Assembly: GCA_947589045.1 (NCBI GenBank)
Contig: CANQBQ010000017.1
Location: forward strand, 1 to 42,825
Length of the DNA stretch: 42,825 nt
Source of the DNA: an uncultured Clostridia bacterium
GTDB taxonomy: Bacteria; Bacillota; Clostridia; Monoglobales; Monoglobaceae
Reading direction: 5' to 3'
How positions within the stretch are numbered: the first letter of the stretch is position 1; each line of letters starts with the position of its first letter. A model generated the notes under the pieces. The model searched no databases and had not been told where the DNA came from. It was given only the letters and a program-made list of their open reading frames with translations. Shown here piece by piece: positions 19,365 to 28,017 of this stretch. Position numbers and translations under genes: made by a program.

Positions 19365-22300
19365 TATTTTGCCACCTCGTCAATATTTAAGGATAACAGC
19401 TTTGAAACGCCGCGCTCCTGCATAGTCACACCGTACAGAATATTCGCCGCCTCCATTGTGCCGCGTCTGTGCGTAACAACTATGAACTGCGTCTTTTGGC
19501 TGTACTGCTTCAAAAATTCCGCAAATCTGTACACATTTACCTCGTCCAGAGCCGCCTCGATTTCGTCCAGAATACAAAACGGAGTCGGTCTTACGCTCAA
19601 TATGGCAAACAGCAGCGCGATTGCGGTAAACGCGCGCTCTCCGCCCGACAGGAGCATAAGGCTTTGCAGTTTTTTGCCCGGGGGCTGAGCCTCTATCTCT
19701 ATTCCGCTCTCCAGCACGTCGGCGGGGTCGGTCAGAGAAAGCTCCGCGCGTCCGCCGCCGAACAGCTCGGCAAACACCTCTCTGAATTTTTGGTTTATAA
19801 CCTTAAACTGCTCCGAGAACTGTTCCTTCATGACCGCCGTAATATCGGTTATGACCTTTTCGAGGTCGGATTTCGCGCTTTCGAGGTCCTGGGTCTGGTT
19901 CGTCAAAAAGTCGAAGCGCTCTTTTATCTCCTTATATTCCTCGATAGAGTCCACATTTATGTTTCCGAGCGATTTTATGGAGGTTCTTATTTCGCTTATC
20001 CTCTTTCGCGCCTCCGCCATAGTCAGCCCCTCGGTGCTTTTTTGGCTCAGGGCGTCGGTATATGTAAGCTCGTAGTCCTCCCAAAGCCTGTTTACTATAC
20101 TCTCAAGCTCGGTCTCGAGCTTGGCTTTTTTGCCCTCAATTCGCGCCGCCTGATTTTGCAGACCGAACATAGTGTCGCGCACCTCTTTGCTTCCGCTCTG
20201 CAACGCCGAAATACGCTCGTTCGCGAGCTTTTTCTCCTGCGCCAGCTCCTCCAGCCTTTGCTTTGACGCGGAGGTGTCGATGCCGTATTTGTCGATAGCC
20301 TCGCGCGCCTTTTCTATACTCTCGGTCATTTCGGCGTTCTTGCTCTCAAATTCCGAAATTTCCTTTAAGCGGCGATCGATTGTTTCGAGGGTGTCCGACC
20401 TCTCGGATTTTATCGCCTCTATTCGCTCGTACTGAAGCTCAACATCTTTTATAATGCCGTTCTTTTTTATCGAAAGCCCGGTTATTACCTCCGACATTTC
20501 GTTACTCTCGCGCATCAGGTCGTCGAAACCGTCGGTTCCGCTTGAAACAATGGCTTCAAGCTCCTTGATTTTGCGGTTGTACTCCTCTGTTTTACGCTTT
20601 TTTTCCTCAATTTGAGCGGTTATTTCTGAAATTCTCGCGTTCACGCTCTCCCGCTCGTTTTCAAGCTGCTTCCTGTCCTTCAGCACCGTTTCCGCAAGCG
20701 CGGAGGTATGCGTGTAATCGGAGGACAGCTTTATATGCTCCTCGCTGAGGGAGATAAGCCGGTCGTTCGCCTCGGCTATTTCGCGGGTCAGCGCGGACAG
20801 CTCGTCCGAAATTAAGTCCGCCTTTTTTCCGTCCTTCTCCGCTTCCGACTTAAGGCGGGCTATCTCTCCGGTAAGTTCTTCGATTTCCGCCGCCCTTGAA
20901 AGGAACGACATATTTTTTCCGAGCGAACCGCCGGTAATCGCGCCGCTCGTCTGCATAACCTCGCCCGAGAGGGTGACAATCCTAATCTTATGCCCCGTTG
21001 CGGACGCGGCGGACACCGCGTTGTCGAAGTTGTCCATTATGACGGTCGTGCCGAGCACATTTTTTACGATTTCGGAATACTTTTCGTCATATTCCGCAAG
21101 CTCGGACGCCACTCCTATATAGCCTCTCTGCCGCGATATGCGGGATAAATCAATGCTTCTTCCCTTTATCGAGGAGACGGGCATAAACGTCGCGCGACCC
21201 GCGTTGCGGCTCTTTAAAAACTCAATAGTACGTTTTGCGTCGTCCTCGCTGCCGACAACAATATTCTGCCCCGCGCTTCCGAGAGCCACCTCTATCGCGA
21301 CAATATATTTTTTCTCAGCCGAAATGAGCTGTGACAGCGGAGCGTGTATTTCAACGCCCCTTAACTGACCGCTCTTGTGAGCGTTCATAATCAGCTTTAC
21401 CGATTTTGCGTAGCCCTCAAAGCCCTTTTCCATATCCTCAAGAAGATTTTTCTTGGAGATTTTCTGGTTTATCGAAATCAAGGCACTGTTGTTGCGCTCC
21501 CGAACGGTGCTGAGCTCGCGCTCCTTCGCGCCGTATTCGCCGTCCTTGACCGAGATATGCTCTTTGAGAGAATTTATTTCTTCGTCCTTTTCGGAAATGG
21601 CCTTTTTCAGCTCTTCGAGAGCCTCGGAAAGGCTGTCGCAGCTTTCGGCTTTGCCCGAAAGCTCCTCATCTATCGCGGCTCTTCTGGACGAAAAATTCTG
21701 CATAAGTATTTCAAGATTTGCCGCCTGCGCCCTGTTGCTGTTGACCGCAACCGCCATATCGACTATCTCCGACTTCGACGTTTCAAGCTCATCATTATAT
21801 TTTTCTATCGCCTTTGCTATGTCATCCGCCTTTTTTTCAGCCTCGGCTATCTCCTTTGAAGCCTCGTCGAGAGCCGCCTTGTGGGAGGCGAGCGCCGCCT
21901 CGTTCTCGGACAAAACGCGCTCCGTCCCTTCAAGCGTGCGGCGGGTCTGCTCGACCTCGTCGCTGAGGCGAGAGATATACAGCTTATTGTTATCTATGCT
22001 TGAAAGATAGATATTTATTTGGTTCGTGTTTTCGTTTATGCTGTCCGACAGCTCTTTTTCGGCGTTTCGGCACGCGTCCATCTCGTTGTCGTACTCAACG
22101 AGCTTTCGCATAAGCTCGGATATTTCTCCGTCGGTCTTTTCTATGCTTTCCTTTACCTCGTCAAGCTGGTTTGAAACTATTGAATAATTTTTTTCGGTCT
22201 CCTTTAAATCAAGCCTGTAATTGTCAATAGAGTTGAGCGACACCGTAACGTCGAGCGTTTTAAGCTCATCTCTTAAGACGAGATAGCGTCTTGCCCGCTC

Positions 22301-22927
22301 CGACTGATTTTTAAGAGGCTCGAGCCTGCTCTCCAATTCGGAGAGAATGTCCTTTATTCGCACAAGATTTTCCTGCGTCTGTGCGAGCTTTCTCTCCGCC
22401 TCGTTTTTGCGGTACTTATACTTGGTTATTCCCGACGCTTCCTCGAAAATCTGCCTTCTGTCCTCCGACTTACTGCTCAATATATTGTCGATTTTGCCCT
22501 GACCTATAATCGAATAGCCCTCTCTGCCGAGACCCGTATCCATAAAAAGCTCATGTATGTCTTTAAGTCGGCACGGCGCTTTGTTTATGAAATACTCGCT
22601 GTCGCCGTTTCGATAGACGCGGCGGGTCACGGTTATCTCGGAAAAGTCAAGGCTGAAAAACTTTTCGCTGTTGTCCAGGCACAGCGATACCTCGGCAAAG
22701 CCGAGCGGCTTGCGCGACTGGGTTCCCGAAAAAATCACGTCCTCCATTTTTCCGCCGCGGAGAGACTTCGCGCTCTGTTCGCCCATAACCCATCTTACGG
22801 CGTCCGAAATATTGCTCTTTCCGGAACCGTTGGGACCGACTATCGCCGTTATTCCCTGATGAAAGTCAAGAGCCGTCTTGTCCGCAAACGACTTAAAGCC
22901 CTGAACCTCTATACTTTTTAAATACAA
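19364..22927 (-). CDS. smc: Chromosome segregation ATPase SMC
   Basis: Core of the condensin complex that organises and segregates the chromosome. The 1187-residue protein has the N-terminal Walker A GPNGSGKSNISDAVRW (about 32-47), long coiled coils (about 165-500 and 690-1000) and the hinge (about 505-680, with GYAKSVKLIM and TGHKIRIVTLSGEVM). The C-terminal ABC signature is LLSGGERAFTAIALLFAI, with Walker B FCILDEIEAALDE. Length is normal. The start is a TTG at 22927, with AAGGAGG 9-15 bases upstream, giving MYLKSIEVQGFKSF. It lies 39 bases after ispA. Confidence 0.98.
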   Translation of the reverse strand: MYLKSIEVQGFKSFADKTALDFHQGITAIVGPNGSGKSNISDAVRWVMGEQSAKSLRGGKMEDVIFSGTQSRKPLGFAEVSLCLDNSEKFFSLDFSEITVTRRVYRNGDSEYFINKAPCRLKDIHELFMDTGLGREGYSIIGQGKIDNILSSKSEDRRQIFEEASGITKYKYRKNEAERKLAQTQENLVRIKDILSELESRLEPLKNQSERARRYLVLRDELKTLDVTVSLNSIDNYRLDLKETEKNYSIVSNQLDEVKESIEKTDGEISELMRKLVEYDNEMDACRNAEKELSDSINENTNQINIYLSSIDNNKLYISRLSDEVEQTRRTLEGTERVLSENEAALASHKAALDEASKEIAEAEKKADDIAKAIEKYNDELETSKSEIVDMAVAVNSNRAQAANLEILMQNFSSRRAAIDEELSGKAESCDSLSEALEELKKAISEKDEEINSLKEHISVKDGEYGAKERELSTVRERNNSALISINQKISKKNLLEDMEKGFEGYAKSVKLIMNAHKSGQLRGVEIHAPLSQLISAEKKYIVAIEVALGSAGQNIVVGSEDDAKRTIEFLKSRNAGRATFMPVSSIKGRSIDLSRISRQRGYIGVASELAEYDEKYSEIVKNVLGTTVIMDNFDNAVSAASATGHKIRIVTLSGEVMQTSGAITGGSLGKNMSFLSRAAEIEELTGEIARLKSEAEKDGKKADLISDELSALTREIAEANDRLISLSEEHIKLSSDYTHTSALAETVLKDRKQLENERESVNARISEITAQIEEKKRKTEEYNRKIKELEAIVSSGTDGFDDLMRESNEMSEVITGLSIKKNGIIKDVELQYERIEAIKSERSDTLETIDRRLKEISEFESKNAEMTESIEKAREAIDKYGIDTSASKQRLEELAQEKKLANERISALQSGSKEVRDTMFGLQNQAARIEGKKAKLETELESIVNRLWEDYELTYTDALSQKSTEGLTMAEARKRISEIRTSIKSLGNINVDSIEEYKEIKERFDFLTNQTQDLESAKSDLEKVITDITAVMKEQFSEQFKVINQKFREVFAELFGGGRAELSLTDPADVLESGIEIEAQPPGKKLQSLMLLSGGERAFTAIALLFAILSVRPTPFCILDEIEAALDEVNVYRFAEFLKQYSQKTQFIVVTHRRGTMEAANILYGVTMQERGVSKLLSLNIDEVAK

Positions 22928-22966
22928 GACCGCTCCCTCCTTTCTTTTGTAATTCGTAAATATAAA

Positions 22967-23860
22967 TCAATTTTGTCTGTTTGTGAGATAATCCGTAAAT
23001 TCAAGCAGAAAATCCGCCCGCTCGCCGAATATTTCAAGCGACTTTTTCGCCTTTTCGGTGAGCCTTTTGAGTTCTTCGTTCGATTTTTCAAGCCCCAGAA
23101 CCGAGACAAACGTGCGCTTCCCGCTCTCCTCGTCACTTCCGATAGGCTTTCCGAGCAGCTCCTCACTTCCCGAAACATCGAGTATGTCGTCCTTGACCTG
23201 AAACGCCAGACCGAGACTCTCCGAAAACTCGGCTATTTTCTCGGTCTGAGCACTGTCGGCGCCGCCTATTACCGCGCCGGTAAGCGCCGCCGCGCGTATA
23301 ATTGCGCCGGTCTTGAGCCGGTGCATATTCGTAAGCTCCTCCGCGCTTATATCCTCCCTGTTTTCACTCTCCAAATCTATTACCTGTCCGCCAATCATTC
23401 CGTACTTGCCCGAAGCCGACGAAATAATATGTATTATGTTAACCACTTTTTCAAAATCAACACTGCTGTACCGCGAGCTGTCGCTCATAAGTTCAAACGC
23501 GGTGTTGAGCAAGCCGTCGCCCGCAAGGAGTGCGTTTGCCTCGCCGTAGGCTATATGACAGGTAGGTCTGCCGCGGCGCAGACTGTCGTCGTCCATACAC
23601 GGCAAATCGTCGTGAATTAAAGAGTATGTGTGAATACACTCTATCGCGCTTCCGAACAAAAGCGCGTCCTTCATATCTCCGCCGAGCATATCGCAGACCG
23701 ATAATGTCAGCACGGGGCGAATACGCTTACCGCCCGCCATAAGGCTGTAATTCATAGCTTCAAACAAAACTTTCTGAGCCGTTTCCGAAACGGCGGCGCA
23801 GTCCTTAAGAAATTCGTTTACCGAGCCTATATATTCGCCCAGCTTTTTCTCAAAATCCAT
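22967..23860 (-). CDS. ispA: Farnesyl/geranyl diphosphate synthase
   Basis: Condenses dimethylallyl diphosphate and isopentenyl diphosphate to make C10-C15 isoprenoids for undecaprenyl and quinone synthesis. The 297-residue protein has the first Asp-rich motif in DDLPCMDDD, the second as DDILD, and GGKRIRPVL and EANALLAGDGLL between. I chose the ATG at 23860 because GGAGGT lies just upstream, within the end of xseB. Chain length of the product cannot be fixed from sequence, but the neighbourhood (xseB-ispA) is that of classical ispA. Confidence 0.95.
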   Translation of the reverse strand: MDFEKKLGEYIGSVNEFLKDCAAVSETAQKVLFEAMNYSLMAGGKRIRPVLTLSVCDMLGGDMKDALLFGSAIECIHTYSLIHDDLPCMDDDSLRRGRPTCHIAYGEANALLAGDGLLNTAFELMSDSSRYSSVDFEKVVNIIHIISSASGKYGMIGGQVIDLESENREDISAEELTNMHRLKTGAIIRAAALTGAVIGGADSAQTEKIAEFSESLGLAFQVKDDILDVSGSEELLGKPIGSDEESGKRTFVSVLGLEKSNEELKRLTEKAKKSLEIFGERADFLLEFTDYLTNRQN

Positions 23861-23864
23861 AAAA

Positions 23865-24104
23865 TCAGACCTCCGCCTCACCCGCAAAGGGTTTGAGCTC
23901 CGCCTCGCCCTCGCCGTCCGTAACGAGAATATTTATCTTTTTTTCGGCGCTGTCAAGCTCCGCGCTGCACTCTTTCGCAATTTTAACTCCGCTCTCAAAA
24001 AGCGAGAGCATTTCGTCGAGCGTGGTATCGCCCGTTTCGAGCTTTTTAACTATATCATCAAGCTCTCCGAGCTTTTCCTCAAATGTTTTGTCTTTTTCGG
24101 ACAT
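23865..24104 (-). CDS. xseB: Exodeoxyribonuclease VII small subunit
   Basis: A 79-residue helical hairpin protein that assembles with XseA into exonuclease VII, which trims single-stranded DNA. The family pattern FEEKLGELDDIVKKLETGDTTLDEMLSLFESGVKI covers most of it. The ATG has GGAGGTG upstream, and it lies 20 bases after xseA and 4 before ispA. Confidence 0.95.
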   Translation of the reverse strand: MSEKDKTFEEKLGELDDIVKKLETGDTTLDEMLSLFESGVKIAKECSAELDSAEKKINILVTDGEGEAELKPFAGEAEV

Positions 24105-24124
24105 CTAAAGCACCTCCGCAAATT

Positions 24125-25315
24125 TTATTCGACTATCGCGCAAATTTCGCCGTCCTTCAGCGTGACGCCGAGCCTGTCGCCCGACTTCGCCTGTTTGACG
24201 GATTTTAAAATGGTTTCACCGTTTTTAACGACCGCAAAGCCTCTGCCCAGCACGCCGAGCGGACTTAATCCATCAAGCCTCGACGCCCGCACCGCCAGCT
24301 CCTTCTCCTTAGATTTCAGCACGGCTTTATACGCCCGCTCGAGATTGCGGAGCGATTGGTCGAGCCCGAGCCGCTCGTCGTTGATGCGAAGCTGCGGATT
24401 TCTCATAGGCTGCTTATCGGTCATATGCCCAAGCTCAACGCGCAGTTTTTTTATATTGTTTAAAACCGCGCCGCAAAGCTGAGCCTTTTTGTACTCAATA
24501 GTATTTATAATATCGCTCTGCACGGGAACGGTCAGCTCCGCCGCCGCAGACGGGGTGGGCGCGCGCAAGTCGGCGACAAAGTCCGAGATAGTAAAATCGA
24601 CCTCGTGACCTACCGCCGAAACAATGGGGGTTTCACACGCGTAAATCGCCCTCGCGACTATTTCCTCGTTAAACGCCCACAAATCCTCTATCGAACCACC
24701 TCCGCGTCCGACTATCAGCACGTCCGCCAGCTTTTTCGAGTCCATATACTCTATGGCGCCCGCAATACTTGCCGCGGCGTTTTCTCCCTGAACAAGCACC
24801 GGGTACAAAATGACCTCGGCATACGGGAAGCGGCGCGACAGTATATTCAAAATATCGCGTATCGCCGCGCCCGTCTGAGCGGTTATAACTCCGACCCGCT
24901 TCGGAAAGCGGGGCAGGGGCTTTTTATGCTCGGCGGCGAACAGTCCCTCCGCGTTTAGCTTTTCTTTGAGCTGTTCAAACGCGATGTGCAGTGCGCCGAC
25001 GCCGTCGGGCTGCATAGTTTCGATATACATCTGATACTGACCGTCGCGCTCATAAACCGAAATTCTGCCGCCCGCTATTACCTTCATTCCGTTTTCGGGT
25101 CTGAAGCTGAGCTTTGCCGCGGCGCTTCTGAACATAACGGCGCGTATCACTCCCTTATCGTCCTTTAGGGACATATACATATGCCCCGACGAATGGGCTT
25201 TAAAATTTGAGATTTCTCCCTTCAGCAACAAATCGCAAAGATAGATGTTCTCGTCAAAAATACGCTTTATGTAGCTGTTTGCCTGAGAAACCGTAAGCAC
25301 AATTCTTTCTTTCAT
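24125..25315 (-). CDS. xseA: Exodeoxyribonuclease VII large subunit
   Basis: Catalytic subunit of exonuclease VII. From the ATG at 25315 the product is 396 residues. An N-terminal OB-fold (VSQANSYIKRIFDENIYLCDLLLKGEISNFK) is followed by the catalytic region (PKRVGVITAQTGAAIRDIL, IVGRGGGSIEDLWAFNEE, TPIVSAVGHEVDFTISDFVADLRAPTPSAAAEL). A coiled coil and a C-terminal strand region close it (LGRGFAVVKNGE). Length is slightly short of the E. coli protein but normal for Firmicutes. The ribosome site is weak. It follows nusB by 22 bases. Confidence 0.96.
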   Translation of the reverse strand: MKERIVLTVSQANSYIKRIFDENIYLCDLLLKGEISNFKAHSSGHMYMSLKDDKGVIRAVMFRSAAAKLSFRPENGMKVIAGGRISVYERDGQYQMYIETMQPDGVGALHIAFEQLKEKLNAEGLFAAEHKKPLPRFPKRVGVITAQTGAAIRDILNILSRRFPYAEVILYPVLVQGENAAASIAGAIEYMDSKKLADVLIVGRGGGSIEDLWAFNEEIVARAIYACETPIVSAVGHEVDFTISDFVADLRAPTPSAAAELTVPVQSDIINTIEYKKAQLCGAVLNNIKKLRVELGHMTDKQPMRNPQLRINDERLGLDQSLRNLERAYKAVLKSKEKELAVRASRLDGLSPLGVLGRGFAVVKNGETILKSVKQAKSGDRLGVTLKDGEICAIVE

Positions 25316-25337
25316 ATCACATACCACACGTCCAAAT

Positions 25338-25736
25338 CTATGACAGCGACTTCTGAATATTTCCGAGGACTCCGTTGGCAAACGCAGTGGCTTCGTCACC
25401 CTCGTAGAGCTTTATAAGCCCCACCGCCTCGTTTACCGAAACCGCGTTCGGAATATCGTCGCAAAACATCATCTCATATACGCAAAGGCGCATCGCGGCA
25501 AGGCTGACAAGCGAAATCCTGTCCTTCGTCCAGCCCTTTGAAAATTCCTCGATTTTCCCGTCGAGCTTGTCCGCGTTTTCGACCACGCCGCCGACCACGT
25601 TTTTAATATATTCGGTTTGAGCTCCCGCGTTATATTCCTCAAAAAAGTCATTCAATATCTCCGGCATTTCATCCGGCTGAAACTTATACTGAAAAATCAG
25701 AATAAACGCATACTCTCTCGCTTTTGACCTGTTCAT
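25338..25736 (-). CDS. nusB: Transcription antitermination factor NusB
   Basis: With NusE it supports antitermination and processing of rRNA transcripts. The 132-residue all-helical protein shows SKAREYAFILIFQYKF at the start. Near the end it shows LVSLAAMRLCVYEMMFCDDIPNAVSVNEAVGLIKLYEGDEATAFANGVLGNI, the usual NusB core. I chose the ATG at 25736 with GAGAGGT upstream; a longer frame reaching 25823 would begin before the preceding terminator. It starts the nusB-xseA-xseB-ispA-smc group. Confidence 0.95.
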   Translation of the reverse strand: MNRSKAREYAFILIFQYKFQPDEMPEILNDFFEEYNAGAQTEYIKNVVGGVVENADKLDGKIEEFSKGWTKDRISLVSLAAMRLCVYEMMFCDDIPNAVSVNEAVGLIKLYEGDEATAFANGVLGNIQKSLS

Positions 25737-25785
25737 AAAAAATACCTCTCCGATACGCGCCCGAAATTTTGCAGTTGTAACAAGA

Positions 25786-25814
25786 AAAGGCGAGGGAAAG
25801 ACACCCCCGCCTTT
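25786..25814 (-). terminator. Terminator after the Asp23 gene
   Basis: On the minus strand AAAGGCGGGGG...CCCTCGCCTTT forms a strong stem (one mismatch) followed by TCTTGTT. It lies 11 bases after the Asp23 stop and before nusB. Confidence 0.8.
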
Positions 25815-25825
25815 CAGGTACAAAA

Positions 25826-26302
25826 TTATTCGTCGCTTTCCTCTGTAATTTCGGCGGTCTCCTCCGCCGCTTCTTCGACCTCCGCGTCAACAACCTCCGC
25901 CTCGTCGGTGTCCTGCGGAACCTTAATGCCCTCAACGCTTATGTTAACCGCGACAACATTAAGTCCGGTCATCGTTTCAAGCTCGCTCTTAACCTTCTCC
26001 TGAATTTCCCAGGCAACGCTCGGTATCTTCGCGCCGTATTCAACGGTTATGAAAAGGTCGACCGTGACGTTTCTGTCCTCTATCGAGACCTTAACGCCCT
26101 TGGAAAGGTTTTTCTTGCCCAGAAATTCGCTAAAGCCGCCCTTGAGCGAGTTGACCATTCCCGCGACTCCCTCGACCGAGCTTGCGGCGAGCGATGCAAT
26201 CACAGCCACAACGTCGCTCGAAATGCTTACGTTTCCGTCGTCGTTATTGTCTTCTGTGTTCAAATCGACGTTTTCGTTTACATTTACATTATCTTCATTC
26301 AT
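25826..26302 (-). CDS. Asp23/Gls24 family envelope stress protein
   Basis: A 158-residue protein. Asp23 proteins of Firmicutes sit at the membrane and are tied to cell-envelope stress. After an Asn/Asp-rich N-terminus (1-25) the Asp23 domain covers about 26-128 (VSISSDVVAVIASLAASSVEGVAGM, VTVDLFITVEYGAKIPSVAWEIQEKVKSEL, GLNVVAVNISVEGI), then a strongly acidic tail rich in Glu, Ala and Thr. It has its own promoter (26338-26366) and terminator. It stands between spoIIIAH and nusB, as in most Clostridia. Confidence 0.93.
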   Translation of the reverse strand: MNEDNVNVNENVDLNTEDNNDDGNVSISSDVVAVIASLAASSVEGVAGMVNSLKGGFSEFLGKKNLSKGVKVSIEDRNVTVDLFITVEYGAKIPSVAWEIQEKVKSELETMTGLNVVAVNISVEGIKVPQDTDEAEVVDAEVEEAAEETAEITEESDE

Positions 26303-26337
26303 TGGTGAAACCTCCTATCGGAATTTTAATATAGTTT

Positions 26338-26366
26338 AGTATATCACAAGTTAAAAATATATGCAA
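26338..26366 (-). promoter_or_regulatory. Promoter of the Asp23 gene
   Basis: On the minus strand TTGCAT (plus 26361-26366), 17 bases, TATACT (plus 26338-26343). The -35 box touches the end of spoIIIAH (stop at 26367). GGAGG precedes the ATG. Confidence 0.65.
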
Positions 26367-26882
26367 TTATTTTTTTGAACTAATTTTTATATTTGATACA
26401 GCCACTCCCGTCTGAGCTACGATAATATCCTTTATCTGCGCCGCGTCGCTCGCCGTAAGTCCGTCCGACTTCACCACCGCGCTCACTCCGTTCTCGTCCA
26501 CAAACGCTATGCAGTCCTCATAACCCTTGGAGCGCACCAGGCTCTCTATCCGATTTTCGGACTCGGTGTCCTCCGCACTCTGAGAGATTTTACTCTGCGC
26601 CTCGTTTCTCGCCTCGGGCGACGACTCATCCTTGCGGAGTATGTCGTTCCACATCTCCACCGACTTGTCGCGCGCCGAGTCTCTGTCTCTGCGCGCCGTA
26701 ACGAAGTAGCTGTCGTCCGTTGCGGCGGGAGACGCCTCCGCGTCGGCGGGCAGGGTGTCGCTCGTCACTGTCACCGCCTCATCCGAGTTGTTCTGCGTCC
26801 ACCTGTAATATCCCGCCGCGACCACCAGAAGCATAAGCCCGATAAGTAAAATTTGCTTTCCCTTGAAGTTTACGTTTTTCAT
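26367..26882 (-). CDS. spoIIIAH: Stage III sporulation protein AH
   Basis: Mother-cell membrane component of the SpoIIIA-SpoIIQ channel. Its extracytoplasmic domain interacts with the forespore protein SpoIIQ. The 171-residue product has a short cytoplasmic start, one transmembrane helix (about 10-27), a variable linker, and a C-terminal ring-building domain with VRSKGYEDCIAFVDENGVSAVVKSDGLTASDAAQIKDIIVAQTG (about 115-160). I prefer the ATG at 26882 over the GTG at 26888 on the spacing from AGGAG. It is the last gene of the octet and lies 28 bases after spoIIIAG. Confidence 0.93.
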   Translation of the reverse strand: MKNVNFKGKQILLIGLMLLVVAAGYYRWTQNNSDEAVTVTSDTLPADAEASPAATDDSYFVTARRDRDSARDKSVEMWNDILRKDESSPEARNEAQSKISQSAEDTESENRIESLVRSKGYEDCIAFVDENGVSAVVKSDGLTASDAAQIKDIIVAQTGVAVSNIKISSKK

Positions 26883-26910
26883 TGTCACATTCTCCTTATT
26901 TAGTGATATT

Positions 26911-27480
26911 TTATTGATTTCCCGCTAAAATTTTAATTCTGTGAGACGGAATACCGTACAGGGCTTTGACCGACTCGTAAAGCTCGTTCTTTATCCGCTC
27001 GTCGCCCGCTCCGCTCGAAATCACCACAACGCCCGATATTTTGGGCATATTTTCGGCGACCACGATCGGCTCTCCGTTTCCGCTGCCGCCCTTTAAGACA
27101 ACCGTCTCATCTCGGCTCGAAGAATTTTCGCCCTCCTCGCCCGACTGCTCGTTGGACGTACTGACGTTCCGCGCCAGCACGCTCTCGCCTATGTCGTCTA
27201 CCGACACCGCGACCGTGACCGTGCCCGCTCCGCTCACCCGCGACAGCTTTTCCGAAAGATTTTTTTCTTCGCGGCTTATGTAGTCATACGCGGAGGAAAT
27301 TCCTCTGTCCGCGCCGCTTTGAGAGCCGCTGTCCTCCGTCTTTTTGCCGTCGTCCGAGCCAAACAGATTTCCGACAGCCGCCATCGCCGCGACCGCTATA
27401 ATCACCCAGACTATTACCGTAAACAGCTTTTTCTTCAAATCACCTCCGCGTGAGTTAAATATCCTTTGAAAGACCGACAT
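26911..27480 (-). CDS. spoIIIAG: Stage III sporulation protein AG
   Basis: Forms a large ring in the intermembrane space of the mother-cell/forespore channel. The 189-residue product has one transmembrane segment (about 18-40), an acidic Ser/Gly-rich linker, and the ring-building domain: EKNLSEKLSRVSGAGTVTVAVSVDD, then an inserted Gly/Ser/Glu loop, then KISGVVVISSGAGDERIKNELYESVKALYGIPSHRIKIL. I prefer the ATG at 27480, with GAGGAGG 7 bases upstream. Its start lies immediately beyond the spoIIIAF stop. Confidence 0.94.
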   Translation of the reverse strand: MSVFQRIFNSRGGDLKKKLFTVIVWVIIAVAAMAAVGNLFGSDDGKKTEDSGSQSGADRGISSAYDYISREEKNLSEKLSRVSGAGTVTVAVSVDDIGESVLARNVSTSNEQSGEEGENSSSRDETVVLKGGSGNGEPIVVAENMPKISGVVVISSGAGDERIKNELYESVKALYGIPSHRIKILAGNQ

Positions 27481-27482
27481 CG

Positions 27483-27995
27483 TCAACCTCCTCTCTGTCT
27501 TATGTACTTTATGTCAACATCCTTGCTCCGCACTCCGAACTCATCGAGCGCGGAGTACACCGAGCCCGAAAAGTCGCCGTCCGCGCCGCCCGTTACAACC
27601 ACCGTGACCGACTTTATCTCGCCGAAGTTCTTTTCGTTCTCGGTCTCGACGTCCGTCTTTACCTCGACGACTGCGTTCGCGTCCTTTTCTTTTATGGCTT
27701 TTTCAATTTTTTCGTTTAAATTTTTCTTATACGACTTTATTATCTGAAATTTATTCTCGTCGTCCAGCATCCTTGTGTAGTCGCTCGCCATTATGCGCGA
27801 CTGCTTTATCTCGCCTATCATAAAGTCTCTGTCGGATATGGTGACAAGCGGCTTGGCTATCGAAAACACCAGCAATATGCCGAGGGTAACTCTCACAAAT
27901 TTTTTCAAATTGCCGTCGGGCATCAGCACCTCGCAAACGGAGCCCAAAATTACGGTTCCCGTCACGACCATAGCCCACGATTTTAACGCTTCCAT
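27483..27995 (-). CDS. spoIIIAF: Stage III sporulation protein AF
   Basis: Membrane protein of the SpoIIIA complex. From the ATG at 27995 it has 170 residues. Two transmembrane segments (about 7-24 and 33-52) hold the family pattern VCEVLMPDGNLKKFVRVTLGILLVFSIAKPL, and a C-terminal ring-building-like domain ends with VRSKDVDIKYI. GGAGG lies upstream of the ATG. It is coupled closely to spoIIIAG. Confidence 0.93.
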   Translation of the reverse strand: MEALKSWAMVVTGTVILGSVCEVLMPDGNLKKFVRVTLGILLVFSIAKPLVTISDRDFMIGEIKQSRIMASDYTRMLDDENKFQIIKSYKKNLNEKIEKAIKEKDANAVVEVKTDVETENEKNFGEIKSVTVVVTGGADGDFSGSVYSALDEFGVRSKDVDIKYIRQRGG

Positions 27996-28017
27996 ATTTT
28001 TTATCCTCCGCTTTTTT